45,677 bases of DNA from Candidatus Saccharimonadota bacterium (GCA_030529135.1 JAUMXO010000004.1:1-45677); one strand, 5' to 3'; numbered from the stretch's first letter, positions 27,294 to 36,294 are shown. Numbers and translations: made by a program. Notes: a model not told the origin generated them from the sequence alone.

Positions 27294-28240
27294 TTTCAAT
27301 AGTAGTGCCAGTATATAATGAAGAAGATGGGATTCTAGAGTTTTTAGATAATGAGCTTTTTTCTGTGCTTAAAAGTTTAAATTATGATGTAGAAGTGATT
27401 ATTGTAGATGATGGATCGACCGATAAAACAATTGAAAAGATAAAATCTACTAAAATTTTAAACGATTTTTTGGTAAATATAATAGCTCTTACGCGGAATT
27501 TTGGAAAAGAGGTGGCTCTTACAGTAGGACTTGAAGCGGCAAACGGAAATGCGGTGATTATGGTGGATGCGGATGGGCAACACCCAGTAGAAGAAATACC
27601 AAAGATGTTACAAAAGTGGGAAGATGGGGCGGTAATTGTGACGGCAGTGAATACAGGGAATACCACTAAACATAAAATTCGTTCAAAAATATATTATAAG
27701 ATTATGCAAATGATGGGAAACAAAAATGTGATGCCAGGAGCAATGGATTTTAGATTGCTCGATCGGATAGTAGTAGATGAATTTAATCAATTGACAGAGA
27801 GAAATCGTTTGACGAGAGGGTTGATTGACTGGCTTGGGTTTCCGCAGGAATATATAAAAGTAAAAACTAAAGGACGCGAAAAAGGCCGGCCGACTTATAG
27901 CACAAAGAAATTAGCTGGGCTTGCACTTGACTCGGTGGTGTCATCTTCTAGAACTCCATTGGTGTTCTTCGGGCATTTAGGTATTTTTATTACGATTTTT
28001 TCGTTGTTTTTTGGATTATTTATTTTGATTGAGCAATATATTATGGGAGATCCTCTAAATCTTGATTGGAGTGGGGCGGTAGCGATGAGTGTGTTTATAT
28101 CGTTTCTTGTGGGTTTGGTTTTAATATCGCAATCAATTACGGCGCTTTATATTTCGCAGATTCATGCAGAAGCAAAGGGGCGGCCTCTATATGTAATAGA
28201 TAAGAAAAAATCTTTTGTGAGTAAAAATGTCAAAAGGTAA
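27281..28240 (+). CDS. GtrB-like polyprenyl-phosphate glucosyltransferase (GT2)
   Basis: A 319-aa protein. The catalytic domain has ISIVVPVYNEEDG, VDDGSTDKT, TRNFGKEVA and VDADGQHP, then GAMDFRLLDR, the diagnostic bactoprenol-glucosyltransferase (GtrB/DPM1) series. Two membrane helices follow (about 228-250 and 265-292). It would make polyprenyl-phosphate-glucose on the inner face for GtrA to flip and GtrII to use. It overlaps the gene before it by 13 nt and the deacetylase after it by 14 nt. Confidence 0.92.
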   Translation: MGKLISIVVPVYNEEDGILEFLDNELFSVLKSLNYDVEVIIVDDGSTDKTIEKIKSTKILNDFLVNIIALTRNFGKEVALTVGLEAANGNAVIMVDADGQHPVEEIPKMLQKWEDGAVIVTAVNTGNTTKHKIRSKIYYKIMQMMGNKNVMPGAMDFRLLDRIVVDEFNQLTERNRLTRGLIDWLGFPQEYIKVKTKGREKGRPTYSTKKLAGLALDSVVSSSRTPLVFFGHLGIFITIFSLFFGLFILIEQYIMGDPLNLDWSGAVAMSVFISFLVGLVLISQSITALYISQIHAEAKGRPLYVIDKKKSFVSKNVKR

Positions 28241-29018
28241 AGTTTTGCTTAGTTTTGACGTGGAAGAATTTGATTTGCCGCGTGAACATGGAGAAGAAAT
28301 ATCTCTTGAAAAAGGGGTAGAAGTGTCTAGCGGGGGACTCATGAAGATTTTAAATCTTCTGAAAAAGCATGGGGTAAAGGCGACATTTTTTACAACGGGG
28401 AATTTCGCTAAAATTAATCCGGATTTGGTTTTAAAAATTGTGGAAGACGGACATGAAATAGCGTGTCATGGTGTGGACCATTTTAAACCAAAAAAATCGG
28501 ATATAGAAGAGTCAAAAAAGGTAATAGAAAAAGTATCAAAAACGAAGGTGTTTGGTTATAGACAGCCGAGAATGTTCAAGATCTCTTATGAAGATTTAAA
28601 GAATAATGGGTATAAATACGATTCAAGTGTAAATCCAGCTTTTATACCAGGAAGATATAACCATTTTGATGTGCCAAGGAGACCATTTTTAAAAAACGGA
28701 GTTTTAGAAATTCCGACTTCTGTGGCGACATTTATGAGAATGCCTTTATTTTGGTTGACTTTGCATCTTTTTCCTAAAGGAATGTATTTAAAATTTGCGA
28801 AGATGTCAATAAAAAAGACGGGATATCTAGCAACTTATTTTCATCCATGGGAGTTTGCAGATGAACTAAAATCTTATAAGATAGTGCCATTTTATATCAA
28901 AAAAAATAGCGGAGATAAATTGATAGATAGGTTAGACTTTTTGATTTTGAATTTGAAAAAACAGGGATATGATTTTGAGACATATTTAGGCTACGCCTCC
29001 ACTCTCGACAAAAACTAG
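28227..29018 (+). CDS. Polysaccharide deacetylase (NodB-like)
   Basis: A 263-aa protein with the NodB carbohydrate-esterase fold. SFDVEEFD carries the first Asp, [12 protein letters not shown] is a core strand, and [11 protein letters not shown] supplies the two metal-binding His. FGYRQPRMF is the Arg motif and later YFHPWEF the His motif. There is no signal peptide, so it may act in the cytoplasm on a nucleotide- or lipid-linked sugar, or remain associated with the membrane enzymes. It is coupled to the gtrB-like gene. The glycan substrate is unknown. Confidence 0.87.
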   Translation: MSKGKVLLSFDVEEFDLPREHGEEISLEKGVEVSSGGLMKILNLLKKHGVKATFFTTGNFAKINPDLVLKIVEDGHEIACHGVDHFKPKKSDIEESKKVIEKVSKTKVFGYRQPRMFKISYEDLKNNGYKYDSSVNPAFIPGRYNHFDVPRRPFLKNGVLEIPTSVATFMRMPLFWLTLHLFPKGMYLKFAKMSIKKTGYLATYFHPWEFADELKSYKIVPFYIKKNSGDKLIDRLDFLILNLKKQGYDFETYLGYASTLDKN

Positions 29019-29043
29019 TTTTTGGTGTATAATAGTTAGGTTT
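29005..29043 (+). promoter_or_regulatory. uvrA promoter with palindrome in spacer
   Basis: TCGACA (29005-29010), 17 nt, TATAAT (29028-29033), then ATG 29044. The 12-bp palindrome AAAACTAGTTTT (29011-29022) spans the stop of the upstream gene and sits between the two boxes, a classic operator position. Whether anything binds it is unknown. Confidence 0.45.
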
Positions 29044-31923
29044 ATGGAAGATAATTTTATACGGGTTAAGGGTGCAAGGCAAAACAATCTGAAGGATATA
29101 AATGTAGATATTCCAAGAGATAAATTGGTGATAATGACGGGGCTTTCTGGATCAGGAAAGTCTTCTCTTGCTTTTGATACAGTTTATGCAGAAGGGCAGA
29201 GAAGATATGTAGAATCTTTGTCTTCTTATGCGAGAATGTTTCTCGGGGTAATGGATAAGCCAGACGTGGACTCAATTACGGGGTTATCTCCAGCAATTTC
29301 GATTGATCAGAAATCTACTTCCAGAAATCCACGTTCGACAGTGGCGACGGTGACAGAAGTATATGATTATTTGAGGTTATTATTTGCAAGAGTGGGGGTA
29401 CCGCATTGTCCAATTTGTCATAAAGTGGTTTCGAGAAGGACAAACGAGGATATTGTAAATGAAGTAATGAAATTACCTTTGGGCTCGAAATTGATGCTAC
29501 TTGCACCGATTGTGGCGGCTAAAAAAGGTGAATTTTCGCATATACCAGAACAATATGTAGCTAAGGGCTTTTCTAGAGTAAGAGTAGACGGGATAGTATA
29601 CGCTTTAGAAGAGTTTCCAGAGTTAAACAAAAATGAACGCCATGATATTGAAATTGTAGTGGATCGATTTGTACTTTCGACAGAGCTTTTGTCTAGAATT
29701 TCTGGATCGATTGAGCAAGCTTTAGAGCTCGGAAATGGAATTATAAAAGTTTTAAAAATAAATGACAGGACGACAGCGGTGGGGGAGGCACATGTAGCTC
29801 CAGAGAATACAGAAGTGATTACATATTCGCAAAGATACGCTTGTTCGGAGCATCCAGATGAATTAATTCCGGAGCTTACACCTAGGCTATTCTCTTTTAA
29901 TGCGCCAGAGGGTGCGTGTTCAGATTGTACAGGGTTGGGATCAAAGATGGAAGTAGATCCGGCACTCGTGTTCAATAAGAATTTGACGATTGCAGAAGGT
30001 GGGATTAGGCCATTTAACCGAGTACAGCAAGAATCTTGGTGGTTGAAAAGAATAATGGCGGTAGGCAAAAAACATGGTTTTGATGTACAGACGCCAATTG
30101 GGGATTTGTCGGAAGAAGTTCGACATATGATTTTGTATGGTACGGGGGAGGAGAAATATGAAATGCGGATTAGTGGGTCTGGAAAATTCGCGGCGGGTAC
30201 GATTTACGAAACTACTTATGAAGGCGTGATTCCGATGTTAGAACGTCGCTATCATGACCCAAAGATTTCAGAGTTTACAAAACATGACATCGAGAGATTT
30301 ATGAGAGTAAGGGAATGTCAGACTTGCCATGGAGCGAGATTAAAACCGGCGGTACTTGCGGCAACGATACACGATTTAAACATTGTGGACATGTGTAATT
30401 TGGATGTAGATGCGACGCTTGAAGTGTTAGATAAAGATTTAAAATTTTCCGAGGAAGAGAAAATGATAGCGGCGCCAATTTTGAAAGAAATTCGAGAACG
30501 GGTAAAATTTATGAAAGATGTGGGTCTGGGATATTTGGAATTGGGACGATCGGCGAATACTCTTTCTGGTGGCGAAGCGCAGAGAATTAGATTGGCTACA
30601 CAAATCGGATCGGGATTAACTGGAGTTTTGTATGTTCTAGATGAACCTTCAATTGGTCTTCATCAGAGAGACAACGACAAATTAATTAATACTCTTAAGC
30701 ACCTACGTGATCTAAAAAATACAGTCTTAGTGGTAGAACATGACGAAGATACAATGTGGTCTTCTGATTACATTATCGATATTGGTCCAGGGGCTGGAGT
30801 GAATGGTGGAGAGCTAGTAGCATGCGGAACACCTGATGAAGTGGCGGCCAATCCGAATTCAATTACAGGAAAGTATTTATCTGGTAAATTGTCAATTCCG
30901 GTACCGAAAAAACGTAGAAAAATTAAAAAAGGATACGAATTGGTGGTGAAGGGTGCTAGGGAGAATAATCTAAAAAATATTGATGTGGCTTTTCCGCTTG
31001 GCATAATGACGGTGGTTTCGGGTGTGTCTGGATCAGGTAAGTCTACTTTAGTGAATGATATTTTATCTAATGAGCTTTTAGCACGGCTTCATCATGCACA
31101 GACGGTATCGGGGATCCACGACTCAATAGAGGGAATTGAAAATATTAATAAAATTATTGTAATAGATCAAAGTCCGATTGGGAGGACGCCACGATCCAAT
31201 CCGGCGACTTATACTGGTGTGTTTAATGCGATTCGTGAACTTTATGCTTCGCAGCCAGAGGCAGAAGTGCGTGGTTATAAAGCGGGTAGATTTTCATTTA
31301 ACGTTAAGGGCGGAAGATGTGAACATTGTCAGGGTGATGGTGTAAACAAAATTGAGATGCATTTTCTTCCTGACGTGTATGTGACCTGTCCGGCTTGTCA
31401 TGGTAAAAGATATAACTCAGAAGCTCTCGAAGTAAAATATAAAGGTAAAGATATTTCGCAAGTTCTTGATATGACAATTGATGAGGCAGTGGAGTTTTTT
31501 GGTTCGATTCCAGCGATTGCTAATAAGCTGAAGACGATTCAGGAAGTGGGGCTGGGGTATATCAAACTAGGCCAACCGGCTACGACCTTTTCTGGTGGTG
31601 AAGCGCAGAGAATTAAACTCGCGACGGAACTAGCGCGTAGGTCTACCGGAAAGACTCTTTATGTTTTGGATGAGCCAACCACTGGCCTTCATACAGATGA
31701 TGTAAAAAGATTGCTTGAGATTTTGAATAAATTGGTAGATGGTGGAAATTCGATGATTATTATTGAACATAATCTTCATGTAATAAAGTCAGCTGATTGG
31801 GTGATTGAGATGGGTCCAGAGGGAGGGCTTAAAGGTGGGAAGATTTGTGACGAAGGTACGCCGGAAGATTTGGCTAAGCGCGCCAAGACTCCAACTGGTG
31901 AATATTTGAAAAAATATTTGTGA
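29044..31923 (+). CDS. uvrA: Excinuclease ABC subunit A (UvrA)
   Basis: A 959-aa damage-recognition ATPase of nucleotide excision repair. It has two ABC modules. The first has Walker [13 protein letters not shown] near 32-43, a Zn-binding CPICH near 121 and [14 protein letters not shown]. The second has [13 protein letters not shown] near 661, the [17 protein letters not shown] zinc module near 755-785 and [13 protein letters not shown], both followed by LDEP Walker B. It is full length and intact. It loads UvrB, not encoded here. It is transcribed from its own promoter. The stop codon TGA forms part of the next gene's -10. Confidence 0.98.
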   Translation: MEDNFIRVKGARQNNLKDINVDIPRDKLVIMTGLSGSGKSSLAFDTVYAEGQRRYVESLSSYARMFLGVMDKPDVDSITGLSPAISIDQKSTSRNPRSTVATVTEVYDYLRLLFARVGVPHCPICHKVVSRRTNEDIVNEVMKLPLGSKLMLLAPIVAAKKGEFSHIPEQYVAKGFSRVRVDGIVYALEEFPELNKNERHDIEIVVDRFVLSTELLSRISGSIEQALELGNGIIKVLKINDRTTAVGEAHVAPENTEVITYSQRYACSEHPDELIPELTPRLFSFNAPEGACSDCTGLGSKMEVDPALVFNKNLTIAEGGIRPFNRVQQESWWLKRIMAVGKKHGFDVQTPIGDLSEEVRHMILYGTGEEKYEMRISGSGKFAAGTIYETTYEGVIPMLERRYHDPKISEFTKHDIERFMRVRECQTCHGARLKPAVLAATIHDLNIVDMCNLDVDATLEVLDKDLKFSEEEKMIAAPILKEIRERVKFMKDVGLGYLELGRSANTLSGGEAQRIRLATQIGSGLTGVLYVLDEPSIGLHQRDNDKLINTLKHLRDLKNTVLVVEHDEDTMWSSDYIIDIGPGAGVNGGELVACGTPDEVAANPNSITGKYLSGKLSIPVPKKRRKIKKGYELVVKGARENNLKNIDVAFPLGIMTVVSGVSGSGKSTLVNDILSNELLARLHHAQTVSGIHDSIEGIENINKIIVIDQSPIGRTPRSNPATYTGVFNAIRELYASQPEAEVRGYKAGRFSFNVKGGRCEHCQGDGVNKIEMHFLPDVYVTCPACHGKRYNSEALEVKYKGKDISQVLDMTIDEAVEFFGSIPAIANKLKTIQEVGLGYIKLGQPATTFSGGEAQRIKLATELARRSTGKTLYVLDEPTTGLHTDDVKRLLEILNKLVDGGNSMIIIEHNLHVIKSADWVIEMGPEGGLKGGKICDEGTPEDLAKRAKTPTGEYLKKYL

Positions 31924-31948
31924 TATAATAAAAAAAGGAGTTATTTTT
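31921..31948 (+). promoter_or_regulatory. ackA promoter built on uvrA stop codon
   Basis: TGATATAAT (31921-31929) uses the uvrA TGA stop as its TGN element. AAAGGAG (31934-31940) then precedes ATG 31949 by 8 nt. Confidence 0.6.
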
Positions 31949-33148
31949 ATGGTAGCGAATAACACGAAGATATTTTTAGTATTAAATTCAGGGTCTTCAA
32001 GTGAGAAATTTTCTCTTTATGAAGGGGAAGATGAAATTTGCTCTTTGTATTTTGAAGGAATCGAAGAAGGTGGAAAGAAAAAATTTATTTGTACTGTTAC
32101 AAAAGCTGATGGTACAGAAGAGAAAATAAACAAAAAATGGGATTCGCTCGATAATGCTTTTTTGGAGGCTAAGACAATTTTTGAAAAAGAAGGGTTTATA
32201 AATGAGGCGCATCCACTAGATGGTATTTTGGTTCGGGCAGTGGCTGCTGGAAAATATTTTACCAAGAATCATATCGTAGATGCGAAGACTTTTGAAGAAT
32301 TAGAAAAAGCAAAAGTGACATTTCCTTTACATGTGCCCGGCACAATCAGAGGTCTTAAGAATGCGGCGAAAGCATTTCCGGGTGTACCGGTAATTACAAT
32401 GAGTGATTCGGAAGCTTTGACTCGTCCGTCTAGAAAAGATACTGATTATGCACTTCCGAAAGAAATCATTGATGAATATGGCTTTGGGCGTTGGGGTGCA
32501 CATGGCTCTTCCTATGGTTACGTAATGGGACGGATCAAAGAACTGGGAATTTTGAAGAAAAAAATGATTATTTGTCATCTAGGATCGGGCTGTTCGATGA
32601 CGGCATTTGAAGACGGTGAACCAGCTTACACGACAATGGGCGAGACTCCGCTTGAAGGTTTGATGTGTTCTACTCGTACTGGTACGATAGATGCTACAAT
32701 CGGGGCTTTGCTCGCAGAGAAATATGGAGTGAACCGGGCGATTGAGATTATGATGAAAGAATCTGGGCTTCTAGCGATTGGTGGTTCTAACGATATGCGT
32801 GAAATTATTGCAAATGCTGAAGAAGGTGATGAAGGTGCGGCAAAAGCTTACGATATGTTTATAGAAGGTATAGTAGGAAAAATTGGTGAGTTTGCGGCTA
32901 GGATGGGAGGACTTGATGCAATTGTATTTACAGCTACAATTGGCGAACGTTCGATTGCAGTAAGGAATTCGATCATGTCTCATCTGGAGTTTATGGGCTT
33001 TAAGATTAAAACTGGGGCTTCTTTGGATAAGAGTGCCGGATATACGAATATTGCTGATGAAGGTTCGAAGCCAGTGTATATAATACAGACTAACGAAGCA
33101 GCATATATGATTAAGAAAGCATCTGAACTTTTAGATGGTATGGAATAA
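31949..33148 (+). CDS. ackA: Acetate kinase family protein, divergent
   Basis: A 399-aa ASKHA-fold kinase that interconverts acetyl-phosphate plus ADP and acetate plus ATP. It shows VLNSGSSSEKF (phosphate-1), FPLHVPGTI, RWGAHGSSYG with the catalytic His, CHLGSGCS, TPLEGLMCSTRTGTID (catalytic Arg) and TNEAA near the end (catalytic Glu). Several family motifs differ from E. coli AckA as I remember it: HGGEK becomes AAGKY, FDTAFH becomes MSDSEAL, HLGNG becomes HLGSG, and FTGGIGEN becomes FTATIGER. The catalytic Asp, Arg and His appear kept. It probably provides substrate-level ATP in a fermentative cell, but another short-chain acid is possible. The last 14 nt overlap the TylF-like gene. Confidence 0.9.
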   Translation: MVANNTKIFLVLNSGSSSEKFSLYEGEDEICSLYFEGIEEGGKKKFICTVTKADGTEEKINKKWDSLDNAFLEAKTIFEKEGFINEAHPLDGILVRAVAAGKYFTKNHIVDAKTFEELEKAKVTFPLHVPGTIRGLKNAAKAFPGVPVITMSDSEALTRPSRKDTDYALPKEIIDEYGFGRWGAHGSSYGYVMGRIKELGILKKKMIICHLGSGCSMTAFEDGEPAYTTMGETPLEGLMCSTRTGTIDATIGALLAEKYGVNRAIEIMMKESGLLAIGGSNDMREIIANAEEGDEGAAKAYDMFIEGIVGKIGEFAARMGGLDAIVFTATIGERSIAVRNSIMSHLEFMGFKIKTGASLDKSAGYTNIADEGSKPVYIIQTNEAAYMIKKASELLDGME

Positions 33149-33704
33149 CGATCAGGTTTCTAGAAAAGAAACCGAATGCATTATAGAAGAAGCCAAAAAT
33201 TGCTTGAATCTTTCTGGTGATTTTGTGGAATTAGGTTGTTATAAGGGTGATACTTCCTTGCTGTTAGCTGAAGTTTTAAAAGGTTCTGATAAAAAACTTT
33301 GGATTTATGATTCTTTTGAAGGATTGCCGGAAAAAACTTCGGAAGATATTTCGCTACTGGGTCAAAATTTTAAAAGAGGAGAACTTCTAGTTTCTAAAAG
33401 AGAAGTGAAAGAGAGGTTTCTTCGTGCTGGGTTGAAGGTACCAATAATTAAAAAAGGATGGTTTAAAGATTTTTCGTCTGATGATTTGCCAGAAAAAATT
33501 GCGTTTTGTTTTCTTGATGGAGATTTTTATGAATCTATAAGAGATGGATTGAAGTTGATAGAAAATAAAATGGTGAAGGATGGAGTATTGATAGTACACG
33601 ACTATAACAATCCTGCGCTTCCGGGAGTGTCAAGGGCGGTAGATGAATGGGCTTCACTTGATATGATAATGCATTTAGAAAGTATGGCAATATTAAGATG
33701 GTGA
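33135..33704 (+). CDS. TylF/macrocin O-methyltransferase-like protein
   Basis: A 189-aa protein with a class I methyltransferase fold of the TylF type (PF05711). VELGCYKGDTS is motif I, LWIYDSFEGLPE the acidic strand 2 with the characteristic Asp-Ser-Phe-x-Gly, then FLDGDFYESI and VLIVHDYNNPALPGV. The start ATG 33135 lies inside the ackA end (14-nt overlap) with no clear ribosome site, so translation likely depends on ackA. TylF enzymes methylate sugar hydroxyls; here a surface glycan sugar is a reasonable but unproven substrate. Confidence 0.82.
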   Translation: MVWNNDQVSRKETECIIEEAKNCLNLSGDFVELGCYKGDTSLLLAEVLKGSDKKLWIYDSFEGLPEKTSEDISLLGQNFKRGELLVSKREVKERFLRAGLKVPIIKKGWFKDFSSDDLPEKIAFCFLDGDFYESIRDGLKLIENKMVKDGVLIVHDYNNPALPGVSRAVDEWASLDMIMHLESMAILRW

Positions 33705-33706
33705 TG

Positions 33707-33772
33707 TTGGCACTCGTGGGTTGCAAGTGCCAAAACCATGTGTTATAATGAAAATAGAAAAGGAGTAAAAAT
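33707..33772 (+). promoter_or_regulatory. CIRCE-like operator and sigma-70 promoter of groESL
   Basis: TTGGCACTC (33707-33715), nine nt, AAGTGCCAA (33725-33733) reproduces the 9-9-9 layout of the HrcA operator CIRCE (TTAGCACTC-N9-GAGTGCTAA), with a paired change in both arms. It overlaps the -35 TTGCAA (33721-33726). After a 17-nt spacer comes TATAAT (33744-33749), then AAAAGGAG and ATG 33773. Repression by HrcA is inferred; hrcA is not in the window. Confidence 0.75.
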
Positions 33773-34027
33773 ATGGCACTGAAACCATTGAATGATAGAG
33801 TGGTGGCAATAGTAGAGAAGCCACTAGAAAAAACTAAATCTGGAATACTTTTGGGTGAAGCCAAAGAAAAGCCAGCTTATGCTGTGGTGGAATCGGTGGG
33901 TCCTGATGTAAAGGGGGTAAAGAAAGGTGACAAGATCGTTTATAAGGAATATTCTACTACTGATATAAAAATAGATGAGAAAAATTATATCATCTTGAAA
34001 GAAGAAGATATTTTAGCTACTTTATAA
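33773..34027 (+). CDS. groES: Co-chaperonin GroES
   Basis: An 84-aa chaperonin lid subunit. PLNDRVVAI is the N-terminal signature, KTKSGILL corresponds to the mobile loop that docks GroEL, and VKKGDKIVYKEY and ILKEEDILATL complete the beta-barrel. It is about 10-13 residues shorter than E. coli GroES. The missing residues fall in the roof/dome loop, after SVGPDV. AAAAGGAG precedes the ATG. It is followed 17 nt later by groEL with the same ribosome site, forming one operon behind the CIRCE-like element. Confidence 0.95.
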   Translation: MALKPLNDRVVAIVEKPLEKTKSGILLGEAKEKPAYAVVESVGPDVKGVKKGDKIVYKEYSTTDIKIDEKNYIILKEEDILATL

Positions 34028-34044
34028 TTTAAAAAGGAGTAAAA

Positions 34045-35658
34045 ATGGCGAAAAAAATTTTTTATGAAGCAGAAGCGCGGGAAAAAGTGCTATCTGGAGC
34101 AAAACAATTATATGATGCAGTAAAAGTGACTTTTGGTCCAAAAGGTAAGAATGTAATTATTGAAAAAGATTATGGTGCGCCAGTAATTACGCATGATGGT
34201 GTAACTGTGGCAGAGGCGGTGGATTTACCTTCTAAAGAAGATACAATGGGTGAAGCGATAGGCGCTAAATTGATTAAGACTGCAGCCCAAAAATTAAATA
34301 AGGCTGCTGGTGATGGTACTACTACGGTGACCGTGCTTACATACAATATACTATCAGAAGCCAATAAGTTAATTGCGGCTGGCCTAAATCCAATGGAGCT
34401 TAGAAAAGGGATTGAAAAAGCTGGTGCAGAGATTATAAAGGGAATTGAAAAATCCGCTGAAAAGATTGAAGGAAATTCTAAAAAAGTAGCAGAAGTGGCG
34501 ACAATTTCAGCTGGTGATGCTGAAATTGGTGAATTGATTGCGGAAGTAATTTCAAAAATTGGTAAAGATGGTGTGGTGACAGTAGAGGCGGGCCAAGGGC
34601 TTGAAATGGAACAGGAAATCGTAGAAGGTTTTTCTTACGACAAGGGCTATGCATCGGCTTTCTTTGTAACTGATGTGAATCGACAAGAGGCAGTGTTTGA
34701 TAAACCTTTGATACTGGTGGCTGAAAATAAAATTTCGGCAGCTAATGATATTCTGCCGCTTCTAGAGAAATGTGCACAGGCTGGTAAAAAAGATTTGGTG
34801 ATTGTGGCTGAGGAAGTAGAGGGAGAAGCCTTATCGCTATTGGTGCTAAACAAGCTAAAAGGTGTATTCAATTCTTTGGTCCTTAAAGCTCCGTCTTTTG
34901 GCGACCGTCGTAAAGACATTATGGAAGATATTGCTATTTTGACTGATGCGACTGTAGTATCTAGCAACAAGGGTTTGAAGCTAGAAGAAGTGGGCTTAGA
35001 GGTGCTTGGCTCGGCAGGTAAGGTAATTGCAACAAAAGATGAAACTACTATTATTAAGGGGGCAGGAGCGAGAAATGAAGTCGGAGCTAGAATTGAATTG
35101 ATTAATTCTTTGGCGGAAAATGCAAAGACTGACTACGAAAGAGAAGAATTCGAAAAACGAGCGGCAGCGCTTTCTGGTAAAGTGGCAGTGATTAAAGTGG
35201 GTGGTGCTACTGAAACTGAAATTGATGAGAAAAAGTTTCGTGTGGATGATGCAGTGGCAGCCACGAAGGCTGCGCTTGCTGAAGGTATCGTTGCTGGTGG
35301 TGGCGTGACTTTAGTGAATCTAGCCAAGGACCTAGATGCTTCTGACAATGGTGCTAGAATTGTAAAAGAGGCTTTAAAAGCTCCGTTTATACACATCATG
35401 GAAAATGCTGGACTTAATGCACAGGCGCTCTTAGCTGAAGTAGAAAGTTCGTCCAAGCTTGGTTTTGGTGTAAACGTAATGGCTCCAGAAAAGGGCTTGA
35501 TAGATTTAAAGAAAGCTGGGGTGATTGATCCAGCTAAGGTAACTAAAGAAGCAGTAAAAAATGCTACTTCAATTGCAGCAACAGCAATTACGATGGGGGC
35601 CTTGATTTGTGAGATCCCGGAAGAAAAGCCAACTGCTGCAGCTCCAGAGATGTACTAA
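34045..35658 (+). CDS. groEL: Chaperonin GroEL
   Basis: A 537-aa ATP-driven chaperonin. It shows KVTFGPKGKNVIIE, the nucleotide loop GDGTTTVTVL, AGLNPMELRKGI, YDKGYASAFFVTD, KAPSFGDRRKDIMEDIA and VAGGGVTLV, all in order, with full length. The C-terminus is EKPTAAAPEMY rather than the Gly-Gly-Met repeat of many GroELs. An AAAAAGGAG ribosome site lies just upstream. It is co-transcribed with groES and possibly with the TetR-type gene 21 nt downstream. Confidence 0.98.
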   Translation: MAKKIFYEAEAREKVLSGAKQLYDAVKVTFGPKGKNVIIEKDYGAPVITHDGVTVAEAVDLPSKEDTMGEAIGAKLIKTAAQKLNKAAGDGTTTVTVLTYNILSEANKLIAAGLNPMELRKGIEKAGAEIIKGIEKSAEKIEGNSKKVAEVATISAGDAEIGELIAEVISKIGKDGVVTVEAGQGLEMEQEIVEGFSYDKGYASAFFVTDVNRQEAVFDKPLILVAENKISAANDILPLLEKCAQAGKKDLVIVAEEVEGEALSLLVLNKLKGVFNSLVLKAPSFGDRRKDIMEDIAILTDATVVSSNKGLKLEEVGLEVLGSAGKVIATKDETTIIKGAGARNEVGARIELINSLAENAKTDYEREEFEKRAAALSGKVAVIKVGGATETEIDEKKFRVDDAVAATKAALAEGIVAGGGVTLVNLAKDLDASDNGARIVKEALKAPFIHIMENAGLNAQALLAEVESSSKLGFGVNVMAPEKGLIDLKKAGVIDPAKVTKEAVKNATSIAATAITMGALICEIPEEKPTAAAPEMY

Positions 35659-35679
35659 TTAAAAAATAAGGGAAATCGG

Positions 35680-36252
35680 GTGGCAAAGAAGATCTTGTTA
35701 AAAAACAAGATGAAAAATCGTCGTTTCAGGAAAAACGAAGAAGCAATTATTGATGTCTTTTTGAATGATTATAAGAAAGGGATTACGGTGCAGAAAATGG
35801 CGAAAAAGGCAGGTCTAGGTAGAACGACTATTTATATTCATCATCATGCAACTCGAGAAATAATTTCAGATTATCATAAATATATATTAGCTCAATATCG
35901 TAAAGAAATTCAAAAGAAACTAAAAAAGAGAGATGTCCCTTTGAAAATGTTGTATTTTGATATGCTAATATTTATTTTAAGAAATAAAAAAATTTTTGGA
36001 ATGTTTTTACAATTTGGCAACAGGGATATTTTGATGGATATGATAAAAAAGATGGAATTAAAGATTGTAAAGTTTGCAAGATTGCCAAAAAATTCCGAAA
36101 AAATTTTAGGGATTTACGTCAGCGAAGTTGTGGAGTTGATATTTGAGTGGGGAAAAAGAGGGTTTTCTGAAAGAGAGTTGGAAAGCATTTTAAAAGACAT
36201 TATGTATCTTACCGAGACTTCTAGAAACAGATTGATGCCGATAAGTCAATAA
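35680..36252 (+). CDS. TetR-family transcriptional regulator
   Basis: A 190-aa protein. After a basic N-terminus (residues 1-20), the helix-turn-helix lies at about 22-62: AIIDVFLNDYKKGITVQKMAKKAGLGRTTIYIHHHATREII, with the TIYIHH part matching the TetR recognition helix (usual TxYxHF). The rest is helical ligand-binding-type sequence. The start GTG 35680 has only a weak upstream GGGA; an ATG 10 codons on is an alternative. It lies 21 nt after groEL and before a strong terminator (36251-36283), so it may be the third gene of the heat-shock operon. Its targets are unknown. Confidence 0.78.
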   Translation: MAKKILLKNKMKNRRFRKNEEAIIDVFLNDYKKGITVQKMAKKAGLGRTTIYIHHHATREIISDYHKYILAQYRKEIQKKLKKRDVPLKMLYFDMLIFILRNKKIFGMFLQFGNRDILMDMIKKMELKIVKFARLPKNSEKILGIYVSEVVELIFEWGKRGFSERELESILKDIMYLTETSRNRLMPISQ

Positions 36253-36283
36253 AAAACTGCGTAAGGTGGGTACGCAGTTTTTT
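36251..36283. terminator. Bidirectional intrinsic terminator
   Basis: A perfect 13-bp stem (AAAAAACTGCGTA 36251-36263, TACGCAGTTTTTT 36271-36283) with a 7-nt loop and T-runs on both strands. It separates the rightward groESL-tetR unit from the leftward gene ending at 36295 and can serve both. Confidence 0.9.
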
Positions 36284-36294
36284 AACGAGAGTAA

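Noticed and set aside
29418-30068. 216-codon open frame antisense to uvrA
   Set aside because: It has no promoter or ribosome site and an unlikely composition. It is a by-product of uvrA codon use.
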